In this document: piece by piece, positions 54,840-64,000 of the stretch
How the letters are laid out: every line of letters begins with the position of its first letter
Numbering within the stretch: the stretch's first letter is position 1
From: Stenogyne calaminthoides
Taxonomy: Eukaryota > Streptophyta > Magnoliopsida > Lamiales > Lamiaceae
Assembly (NCBI GenBank): GCA_037126765.1
Contig: JBBCBC010000022.1
Span: 17,637,758 to 17,701,757, forward strand
Direction: 5' to 3'
DNA: 64,000 nt
Notes under the pieces: model-generated
Seen by the model: only the letters and a program-made list of their open reading frames with translations
The model's database searches: none
What the model was told of the DNA's origin: nothing
Position numbers and translations under genes: made by a program

Positions 54840-56300
54840 AATTTTATATAAAATATTTTATAAATTTAGGATCCGTGAAATATGATCTGCGGGACAGGAT
54901 TAACACAGAGCGCAAAATTTATGAATTTTGTACGGGTCGAATCGGGTTAAATGCAAAACTCTCTCCGAGCTCTATGTATTATAAGGAAAAACATGTTTTA
55001 CTGTGAGTACATGTATGTGTTACTACAAGGATGATCCTTAAAACATGACCCAAGGGGCACAAGGGCATATAAACACAGAGGAAAAAAATTTGGATTCTGT
55101 GCGGGATGAATTGAGCCAAACACATTTTTCTATAAACTTTGCTAAAGAAAAAACAACAAAACTCGCTCCGAGATCTGTCTTACTATAAGGACAAACAAGT
55201 ATTACTATAAGTACATGTATGTATTACTACAATGGCAAATAACACATACTTATTTTTCAGTACGCATATATGGTTGTAAGGTATTGAAAATTATGTTACT
55301 ATATGGTATAAATGTGTTACTGTGAAGAGAAATGTGTGTTACTGTACAAACAAAATTACATTCCCTCTATTTTCATCCGCTTCCCCCTCTATTTTTTATA
55401 TGTTTCTCCTTCTATTTTGACCAACTGTCGTAAATAAAGGCCCAAACAACCATATTCCACCATTGAATTAGTAAAAATATCTCTTTTTTATCATCAGTTA
55501 GTAACACATAATTACCGTTACAGTAAGACATACCTAACTTTATAGTAACACAGTCTGTGAGTGATTTTCCTGTTTTTCCTTTGCGCTAATTTTTAGGAGA
55601 AATCTGTTTGACCCGGTTTGACTTTCACAGAATTCACTAATTTTCAGCTCCTTCCAATTTTAACTAATGTTTCATTGTGAAATATTTCACAGGAAAGAGC
55701 CTCATTGTGTGTGGTAATTAATAGTGTTAGGCCACAACTAAAATATTCCTGAAGTCACTATATGTATCCCATTTATTATGGCAAACTTTTATATGAATAT
55801 TTCAAAGATCTAGGATCCACAAAATATGACCCGCAGGTTAGAATAAGAATAGCATAAACACAAAATTAAAAATGCGTAGATTCTATGCGGGTCGAACTGG
55901 GTTAAATAAAATTTTCAATAAAATTTAGACAAAGGCAGAACAATAAACTCGCTTTGAGATTTGTGTTACTGTAGGGGCAAACATGTGTTACTTTAAGTAC
56001 ATCTATGTGTTACTGTGAGGAAGGATCCGTGAAACATAACTCATAGGTTAGAAGGAGAAGAGCATAAACACGGAGGGAACAAATTTTTGGATCTTGTGCG
56101 AGTCAAATTAGGTTAAATGAATTTTTCTATAAGATTCGCACAAAGGCGAAACAACAAAACTCACTTCGAGGTTTGTGTTACTATAAAGGTAAACATGTGT
56201 TATTATAAGTTCATGTATGTGTTACTGTAAATAGAAATGTATATTACTGTATGAACAAAATAACACTCCCTCTATTTTCATTCACTCCCTCTATTTTTTA
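54840..56300. repeat. Nested tandem repeat, four units of about 200 bp in two blocks
   Basis: Units at about 54865-55025, 55030-55225, 55805-56025 and 56026-56240 share, in order, GGATCC(G/A)(T/C)(G/A)AAA, AAACACAGAG, GTGCGGGTCGAA, GGTTAAAT, AACTCGCT-CGAG, and TGTGTTACTGTAAG...ACATGTATGTGTTACTGT. Each pair is followed by ACA(A)CTCCCTCTATTTTCAT-C...CTCCCTCTATTTTTTA (55365, 56265), so a two-unit block was itself duplicated. It is non-coding and lies next to the 3' side of the Helitron gene. Confidence 0.7.
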
Positions 56301-56510
56301 TACAATTAATTTAATTATTTTGTTAATTTATTGAATTCTTATGTGTTTGTTCATTTTTTTAGTGTTGTTTTTTTCTCGTTATGAAGCATGATTTGTTTTT
56401 GTTCCTGTGACACCTACACAAAACATGAAACATTAAGCAATTCAAGATTGACATTTATTATAATGTTTTAAAGATTATGAAATATTTCCTTCTAAACCAC
56501 ATTGGTTGTC
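56301..56510. other. 3' flank of the Helitron gene
   Basis: T-rich DNA. The Helitron 3' hairpin and CTRR end were looked for on the minus strand and not convincingly found. Confidence 0.35.
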
Positions 56511-59500
56511 GTTTTTTTTTACCATCCTCATCGCATATCAAAACTTTCAATCCTTCTCGGTTGGTTACTCTGGATATTGCAACGTACAACTGCCCCATGA
56601 CTGAAGACTGACCTCTTCAAGAGAAGTCCTACATTTTTTAATGATTGCCCTTGACTCTTGTTGATTGTCATAGCATAAGAGCCATCAAGGAAAATTGTCT
56701 TCTCTGAAACTTAATAGGAAGTCTAGTATCTGACGGAGTTATAGCCACTCTAGGAATCAACACCCTTTGCCTTGCATTTGTCCCGATTAGAATTCTGCTT
56801 CAAGGACATGACAACTGAGCTTTGTGATAATCAATCTAGTTCCATTGCATAGTCCAACTGAGTGGTCTACATTCCGCAACAACATGACAGGAGTTCCGAC
56901 CTTTAGAGTTAATTTGTGATTCAAGACGCCGGAGTATGAAATTCCATTTAAAAATTTTGGTGTAAGCACGCCAGCCAATAAATTCACGTTGGAGTCCGAT
57001 TTTCATGCACTATCGAAGCTCATATATGTCTTCGCTTATGCAATATTTAGTGAAATCATGTGGTCATTGATGGAGCCAACGACATCAAGTGTTGGAGCCA
57101 GTATACTTGATCCTACAGCATTTTCTGATCAAGGTAACTATTTTGAACGACGGGTACGTGCTCTCTACGATCGTCGATATGGGATCGTTTGAGTTGTTAA
57201 GCAAAATGTCGTCTGGAATTTCATTTTCCGTGCATCCGTCATTTTATTCGCTGATCGTTCCGTCTCCAATGGCCGCAATCCATTCTAAGAATTCCTTTTT
57301 TGTACTACTTCTCTCTCATCACCCCAGTTTTGCAGCCTCATATTTTTGGTCAATCGCAAGACGGTACAATGTCTCCAAAGATATGACGAATTGATTGTCG
57401 CATGCACTATGTCTGGTCTGGTTCCCATTGAAATTACCGACAATACCTGGCGAAAGTCTTCTCCAAGCACTACCTCTTTCCTCCAAAGGGCATCTCGCTT
57501 TTATTTGGATTGATGAAGCACAAACTATCTCGCATTGCTTTATCTTAAGCTTCAAAATAGTGTCTTTGCATCATCGGTGCTTCGTCCAAAAGAATGAGTT
57601 TTGATCGAGCAATCTACTCTGCAAGATGCTTCCCTATTTGATGTTGCATGTAGAATCCTCATTCAAATTAAGTGGAATTGCAAAACGTGAATGAGTCGTT
57701 CTTCCACTAGGCAGATGGACTGACGCAATTCTGCTTCATTCAACATTGAGCATAATTTCTCTCTTTGATCTCAGTGCTAATGATAGAGTCTTCCATACAA
57801 AAGTTTTTTCGGTAACCGTATCCGTATAAGAAGAAAACTCCTCTAATGTTCAACTCTACCACATCTGTTATTGTGTCGTACACATAGCGCTACTCATTTG
57901 TCAAGTTCTCAAGGAGTTGTATATGTTCGGCAACCAAAATTCCACGATCATAACACATCTCATATTGCACTAATTTATTGTGATAGCTGATTGAATTCAC
58001 ATCCTCCGAAATTGACATTATTTTGAAATCTTTCAACCTCTTTCCCCATCCCCACAATATCTTTTAAATCTCCACCAGAGTGAGATTTTTTATTCCATCT
58101 TTGCTCAGTACCAATCTTTTACATTCATCAAGAAAAAAAATATTAAGTACATCTTACTTTTAGTATTTTTACATGTATAATTATATTAAGATAGTACCTA
58201 ATTCTACTTTGATGTTGCAGTATACGATGTTGGTTGTATAAAATATCATCAGATAAATTGTCTATCATGTATCCCAAACCTTTTATGATTGGCTCAAGCA
58301 ATTTGAGTTCATCAGAGTGGCAAATAAATATCTCAGTGACTACGCGGTTGCCCATTGACTCGTCTCGATGATTTCATCAATATACTCTTTTTCGTCTTCC
58401 ACCAATCCCAAAGCGTAGCAAGCTTCGCTAAACGTTCTGTAATGAATATCATTTATCTTTTTCAAGTCATCGTAACACTTAGGTCCCCGAATTACGTTCT
58501 GAAGACATCTCAAATAGTACATTTCCTCACTTTCGGGAGGCACGTAAAAAATCCTTCCCAACAAAAATCATTTTTGTCTTGGCTCCCATTTTCTTTTTGC
58601 TTGTTTCCAAACAAATTTTGTCAAGAATTCCGCATAGGTTAGGTCTTTTTCAAGTTCAAGATACTCTTTGTTTGCCTCGAACCAAGCTAAGAAGATGTTA
58701 TGGTTAACTAAAGGACGGTCTAGGACATCGCTTATTGTATCTGAGTCTAAATATATAATATTCTGCTCGTCCGGAAGGTGAAAGCTCAATCATTCCATGG
58801 AAAGATTTTTATACTGGAGCTCAAACCGAATAGCCTCCAAGTTGCCTCACATGGTGATATGTATCTATGGTCATAGAACATTTAAATCCCATCCACGTCT
58901 TTCTCAGATGTTTCTTCATTTGCACTCTGGTAGAAAGATGTTGTTACTCGATCGAGTCCTTTGTTGACATATTTGAACAAATACTTGATACACCGGGATT
59001 GGTTACACCACTCGACATTTATGTGGGCTCTATACTTTAGAAACAGATAGCGATTATGTGGAATGGTGAATCTATTGTCGAGCTCAATCTTTTTTCTTGA
59101 CAATTGTTCTTCCGTTATCTTGACGTCTGTATTTTGGGAACCCTTCGTCCTCGACAGTTGTTGTATCGATAATTTTTTTAGGATAATGCTTTGTACAGCA
59201 GCCGTTCGACATTCAAGGAGGGTGTTTTTTCATATTTCCACAAGGTCCGTGCACCATGAAGTCCCCCACCGCTTTGTAGTAATTGGGGTCACTTTCTTTG
59301 TTTGGGATCTCTACTGAAATAATCTGGTCTATGTCCGCAGCAGTTGTGGTTTTTTCCTTTTTATCAATAAACAACAGGATGTGAGCGTGAGGAAGGCCAC
59401 GTTTCTGAAACTCGATAGTGTATATTACTGCAATACAAAAAACCGAAACATTATCTTTTATGTTTAGACATGACCAATATTTATTTTACAATATTTTTAT

Positions 59501-60404
59501 AACGAAATGTTGTTTTATATATTTACCTGCTTTGACTGTTCCAAAAATCTTATTTTTCGGAGATCTTTGATCATCGCGTCCAATTTCATTTTGAATACTC
59601 TACAAAATATGTCAGAACGGTCTTCCGGTATAAGGTCCCTGTTTTTCACAAACTGAATAATTTTTGGGCACTTAGGGTTGCAAGTAAATGTTATGAATAA
59701 ATCCGGGTAACGTGCCCTCCTGTGAAAGAAAGTGGTATTATCATCCTCTTCCCTTGAGCGGATGGGTCTGTGTCCCCACATATAAAAATGCATCGGTAAG
59801 ACAGTTGTACAGTTCACATTGCAACTGCTTTTGATGCGTCCACATATAAGTCAGCCTCGCCGATTCTACCATCGTGTATGCATCTACTACAAACTGTTGA
59901 AATAGTCTTCTTGTATGTAGGATGGTTGATGGTTCGTTATCCCTTTTATGCAATCGATATGTGAAGAATTCTCTGATACTGACTCTATTTTTTCCTTTGT
60001 ACCCTGATGCTCTTGTTTCTGAAAATGGAATATCTTCTCTCTAGTCGTCCTCTCCATAAGGGAACAAAAGTGGATATTCTAAACCAAGGTAAGTCGAGTT
60101 CAATTGGTTTGCGTGCTTCAGTTCCCCTGTATGTGTCTCTACTATCATATCCCTTCCCCCCAGATTCTCGTCCATGCCATCAATAAGTAATGCTGCAACT
60201 TCCGATGTAGTACGCAAATTGTATGTTCTTGTGTCTTAACCTCTTCTACCAATAAGTTTTATTCTGACATTTGGGGTTTCTTTTTGTTGCATTTCTTCTC
60301 TTGCATTTCTGAATGTTTTTACCAACACATTATTTCCATCCAAAATTGTCTTCGAATCTACAACAATTATTGTGTGCAAAGTGTTTATGTCCACTTCTTT
60401 CCTG
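56511..60404 (-). pseudogene. Helitron Rep/PIF1-helicase gene, decayed
   Basis: Fragments in shifting minus-strand frames follow the Helitron order. N-terminal part (60404-59515): a 3' splice site TTACAG|GAAAG, LLIDGMDEN, GRDMIVETHTGELKHANQLN, YPLLFPYGEDD, the Helitron_like_N domain (RRLFQQFVVDAYTMVESARL) and YPDLFITFTCNPKCPKI. Rep motifs: KRGLPHAHILLF (about 59390) with HxH, and RCIKYLFKYVNKG (about 58980). PIF1-type helicase: SFHLPDEQ..., FYVPPESEEMYYLR, GEDFRQVLSVISMGTRPDIVHATINSSYLW (about 57470-57350), VGTPVMLLRNVDHSVGLCNGTRL (56920-56840) and GQLYVAISRV (about 56600-56570). Rep nicks DNA for rolling-circle transposition and the helicase unwinds it. Many frameshifts and stops make it inactive. 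Confidence 0.85.
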
Positions 60405-60477
60405 TAACAAAACACTCATTAATTATTATTTTTTTATTTGTTGTGTTGTAGAAGTTTGTTTATTTTAAAAGGATTAT

Positions 60478-61690
60478 TGTTGGGATAATTTTAGTTTTGA
60501 TTATTATGCAAAAACACCTTGTAAAAGGACGAGCTAAGTTGTATAGAAAGCTTATGTTTCTAGACTTAGTTTTATTCTTACAGGTAACAAGTTGAGGGGG
60601 AACTCATCAAGATAAGATGAGACTGATCAGAACGAACAAGACTGTTGAGTTTCATGTAAATTGATGAAATTTGAACAAGATGATCACGATCTTGATCAAA
60701 GAATTGGTGATCTTGATCTTGATATTCTTGACTTGATGTCTTGATATGATCTGGTGACCGACCGATCTTCTTTGACTGATCTGATTAACCTAATCTTTCG
60801 CCGACTGATGTTGTCTTGACGACGATCTTTGTCTTGACGGATCGGCGACCAATTCTGAGACCCGTTTTCTCTGGACCAAAAATCAGGTGAGCTGATCAGA
60901 TCCGTTAGACACACAAAAAGCTGGTCAATGAGAAGATGACAACACATATATGGATGTGACATAAAGCTGCAAACAACAATGCAAAAGGACAAAGAAAAGC
61001 TGGAAGTTTATTAGTATGGATTTGAATATTACTCTCCAACTGTAATATTTAAATCCACACTATAAATACATTGCACTATCTTCAAAAGAAGATAATGGAG
61101 GATGCTGCAAAGTGAAAATTAAAGCCAAATATTCAAGCATCTCCATTTAAGAACACAGATTATTAAATATCCAAATTTTCCCAAGAGTGTTCTACATTAG
61201 ATATAAGCATAAATTCCATATCTTAAGCTTAGAGAGATTTTCCCAACCTTAGCTTAGAGGCTAAAACAATGTAAGGAAAAATCTCACCTAGTTGGAAATA
61301 ACACCAAACACAAACCCTTTCTTGTGAGAGAAAATTAGTGGTTAAGAGAGGTAGTTAAGAAGTAATCCCGTAAGGGAGGGTATGCAATCTCGTGAGGGAG
61401 ATAAGTCTCGAGAGTGAGAACTCATTAAACATCTATAGCCGTGAGAGAGATAAATCTCGTTCAGTGAGAGCTCCAAAAATATATGTTGGTTAAGGAAGTG
61501 CCCCAAGAAGGAAAGAGTGGATGTAGGACAAGTTCGTCCGAACCACTATAAAAATACATGTGTTCTTATTTGCTTTCATATTAACTGTCATATATACTTT
61601 AGCAAATCTGCATAACACATTCGCAAAAATTTTAAACTCACCTCCCATTGAGATTTTACGAATTTTAAATCTGGTTTTTCGGGACCAACA
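60478..61690 (+). repeat. 5' LTR of the short Sirevirus derivative
   Basis: It is a 1213-bp LTR with many GATC/CTTGATC words in its first half and the conserved GTGGATGTAGGACAAGTTCG...CCGAACCACTATAAA block (TATA 61547-61554) near its end. The block is closely related to the LTR at 18206-19655. Confidence 0.8.
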
Positions 61691-61942
61691 ATTGGTATCA
61701 GAGCTGGAGTTCAAAAGTTCACAAGCTTTTAATGTGACCACCTAAATTGATCTTTTTAAAGCCCATTTAGTTTAAAATGCATAAATTTTATAAAATTCAT
61801 GGAGGTTGACAATCATATTCTCATTATTTTTAAAATGCATCAAATATTCTTCATTATTTCACTTGTTTAACTAACACTGTTTTTATCGTATGTTTTTTAT
61901 GTTGTTAGTTAGTTTTGGCATCATGATAAAAAAGGGGAAAAT

Positions 61943-62150
61943 TGTTGGGATAACTTTAGTTTTGATTATTATAGAAAAACACCTTGTAATAGGACAAGCT
62001 AAGTTGTATAGAAAGCTTATGTTTCTAGACTTAGTTTTATTCTTACATGTAACAAGTTGAGGGGGAACTCATCAAGATAAGATAAGACTGATCAGAACGA
62101 ACAAGACTGATGAGTTCCATGTAAACTGATGAAATTTGAACAAGATGATC
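61943..62150 (+). repeat. Partial 3' LTR of the short Sirevirus derivative
   Basis: It matches 60478-60688 with few changes (for example TGCAAAAAC versus TAGAAAAAC), then the similarity is lost. Confidence 0.75.
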
Positions 62151-62322
62151 AAAGGTTGATGCGGAGTCGATGTAGTCTTGATCTGATACGGTGATCTGAT
62201 CTTGATCGATGATGAGTGATCTGGCCCGACCTAATCTTCTTGACTTTGATGTCTTTGACATGATCATCATAACATGATCTTCTTGACCTTATGCACATAA
62301 GTGCTATTTGCACACCCCAACA

Positions 62323-62699
62323 AGTGACATGCTGAATTTCCAATGATTGGGCGAGTTGACTAGGTTGTCGCGGTCAGCGTGCGACAACCGTCATTTCTGT
62401 CGCACGTTGAGCGCGATAGAATTTTGTTTTTTGTTTTTTTTTATTTTTATATTTTATTATTTTTTTTATTTTTTGATTTTTTTTATTTCGTTTTTTTTAT
62501 ATTTATTTTTTTGCTTTATAATTTTTTGAGTGTGTATTATATTACATATGGTTTTAGAAATTTTCAAATCGGGACATAATATAATATTTTGTTTATTTTT
62601 TTAATAGGTAATATTGAAAATATCAAACTTATCATATGTAACATTTTAATAATTTTGAGAGTATTAATTCACAATGTTTATAATATTACAGAAAATGTC
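62323..62699. other. GC-rich inverted motif, then T-rich DNA
   Basis: TTGTCGCGGTCAGCGTGCGAC and CTGTCGCACGTTGAGCGCGA near 62363-62418 form an imperfect inverted pair in AT-rich DNA. They are followed by a long T-rich stretch (62427-62530). No gene is seen. Confidence 0.4.
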
Positions 62700-62997
62700 A
62701 TTACTCTTGACCCATATAATAGGTTGCAACCAAGTATCCACAGTCAGGTAGTGAAAACCACTTATCTATTGAGGCTGGACCATCGAAGTGAGATAGAGTT
62801 TTCTTCAAGTCCTACATGGTTGTAATACCACCTATAACAGCTTTGTATAATTATTTTCTTTTTTGAGCTCAAATAACATATCCATTCATACCTGCGCCCA
62901 TGTGTCTTCGGTTTGGTAGATTGCGAGCGCAACAACTCTAAATCCACAATTTCCGTCTCCAACCACATCTGTAAATGATTGAATATATTCTCTCATA
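62700..62997 (-). pseudogene. OTU-type cysteine protease domain, MULE-associated
   Basis: The minus-strand exon to 62892 reads YIQSFTDVVGDGNCGFRVVALAIYQ and ends at a donor (CAG|GTATGA). DGNC-FR is the OTU catalytic Asp/Cys signature. After an intron, about 62880-62700 reads LFELKKENNYTKLL, a frameshift, then PASIDKWFSLPDCGYLVATYY, matching the OTU core up to the usual pre-His segment. The catalytic His region is not seen. OTU enzymes remove ubiquitin. In plants this domain is found C-terminal to a class of MULE transposases, as here. One frameshift and several stops indicate a pseudogene. Confidence 0.65.
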
Positions 62998-63870
62998 AAG
63001 GGAGGAAAGTGTTCCTCCACCGTAGAACCTTTAAAACGGGACGGTGAGTTAAAACTATTCTGAAATTCATCTTACTCTTTTGAGCGCTGCTGCTATGGCG
63101 TGGATCCGCAGATCCCCTTGGCGGTTTTGAAGTAGGAGTTTTTTGAGAATTTTGGTCGTTCGGTCCCTCATTGTATGAAAAGCTCATCCGACTCCGTCTC
63201 CCTTCATATGTGAGATTTCTACGACCTTCTTGTGGAATATCCTGATATGCATTAGTTCACGTCACTCTCCCCTTACCCTTACCCTTTTCTTTTGGTTCAC
63301 TTTTGAAAAATTTGGAAGCGTTCTTCCATTTCCCCCAAAGTGAAGGTTCACGATCGGTGCTTTTAGGGTGCTTCTTCATCTTTTTTTCATCTTTTGGAGG
63401 TGCATCAAGATCTTCTTACGTGTCCGTGTCATCGAATAATTTTCTCCTCGTATTATTGGTGGTAGAAATACGTGAAAAATCTATATCCAATGTTCTCCAA
63501 TATACGTCAATACCCTCTATAGGGATAGATTCGTTGTTATTCACGTACCAGGAAAGCTCGCAATGACACGGAAGACCATAAGTTATCCTAAGATAATGGC
63601 CCCATAATTTTTCGCCTAGATTTTTACTCATTTCTTCGAGAATAAGGTCGAATGCCTTAAACGTGATATTGCACACTAGTTGCTGGAAGAGTACGTTTTC
63701 TAACAAATCGGTCCTTGTCTTGTTGGCTCTAAACATCGACTGTTTTTTAATCTCGCATAATTGCAACTGCATGACCTGATGTAGGTGAACGAAGACATTG
63801 TCAAATGAGAGATTGACGTTGTCAAGATTTTTTTTGACCCTGTGATGCTCTTGTTCAGCCCTACATTAAT
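62998..63870 (-). pseudogene. MULE transposase, C-terminal part (second MULE)
   Basis: The frame 63772-63416, plus its upstream extension to about 63865 (EQEHHRVKK), has the conserved C-terminal block of FAR1-like/MULE transposases: IKKQSMFRANKTRTDLLENVLFQQLVCNITFKAFDLILEEM, then LRITYGLPCHCELSWYVNN with the zinc-ligand CxH pattern, and IPIEGIDVYWRTLDID. The linker at 63187-63000 (Ser/Pro/Lys-rich) then leads to the OTU domain. The catalytic DDE part would lie beyond the right edge. It differs from the 19.9-31.85 kb transposase, so it belongs to another MULE family. Confidence 0.65.
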
Positions 63871-64000
63871 AATAAATATATATATATGAGGGAAACTCTT
63901 AACTAGTTGTAACGCAGTTGTAACATTTTAAAATTTAAATAAATAAATTAAATATAATGGCTAATCTGAAAAATAAAAAGATTGTAGAAGTACCTGTTTG
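63871..64000 (-). other. Intron-like DNA of the second MULE
   Basis: It is AT-rich. A TGTAG|GGCTGAAC 3' splice site lies at about 63861. Cut by the window edge. Confidence 0.3.

Larger units (their letters stand above)
60478..62322 (+). mobile_element. Short LTR-LTR Sirevirus derivative, 3' LTR truncated
   Basis: The 5' LTR 60478-61690 (TGTTGGGATAA...CGGGACCAACA) is followed by the primer site TGGTATCAGAGC (61693-61704), only 252 bp of internal DNA, a purine tract AAAAAAAGGGGAAAA (61928-61941) and a 3' LTR starting TGTTGGG at 61943. The 3' LTR matches the 5' LTR to about 62150 and then diverges, ending near a CCAACA at 62322. There is no coding capacity and no target duplication. It interrupts the region between the Helitron gene and the OTU/MULE sequences. 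Confidence 0.8.

Overview
The window is plant nuclear DNA, most likely from a eudicot. It is AT-rich and intron-bearing, with an EXO70 exocyst gene, an F-box/FBD gene, and plant-type LTR retrotransposons, MULEs, a Helitron, hAT MITEs and a SINE. Only one gene looks intact: a single-exon EXO70, best matched to the EXO70C clade, at 10307-12433. A 5'-truncated F-box/LRR/FBD gene lies at the left edge. Almost everything else is transposable-element sequence, much of it nested. No bacterial, organellar or CRISPR features were seen.

Layout. 0-2.7 kb: copia LTR fragment abutting the F-box/FBD remnant. 2.75-7.87 kb: non-autonomous Ty3/gypsy element of Tat type on the minus strand; it keeps LTRs, gag, protease and an antisense ORF but has lost RT/RNase H/integrase. 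7.9-10 kb: small foldback elements. 10.3-12.4 kb: EXO70. 12.9-17.3 kb: tandem duplications, two hAT-type MITEs with target-site duplications, and a tRNA-derived SINE. 17.6-19.7 kb: ORF fragment and a Sirevirus-type LTR on the minus strand.

19.7-54.8 kb reads as one old, large Mutator-like element (MULE). Its parts are a plus-strand transposase (19.9-31.85 kb), a small minus-strand GRF-zinc-finger/membrane protein gene (32.4-32.75 kb) and a minus-strand Ulp1-like cysteine protease gene (33.8-38.2 kb) whose 5' part is an array of repeated acidic exons. Two structurally complete LTR elements broke it up. One is a 9.3-kb copia inside the transposase (TSD CATGA; pol almost open). The other is a 14.9-kb Sirevirus-type copia upstream of the protease gene (TSD CAGAG), with a 3' envelope-like/coiled-coil ORF region.

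54.8-64 kb: nested tandem repeats, a decayed Helitron Rep/PIF1 helicase gene on the minus strand, a short LTR-LTR derivative, and the end of a second MULE whose transposase is followed by an OTU-type cysteine protease.

Two points stand out. First, two MULEs in one window carry different ubiquitin/SUMO-protease folds. Second, inside methylation-prone repeats CAG/CTG is systematically replaced by CG-containing sequence. This is visible by comparing paired LTRs and the tRNA primer sites, and it may be a sequencing/polishing artefact that inflates the number of apparent frameshifts. All positions come from reading the sequence; no database search was run.
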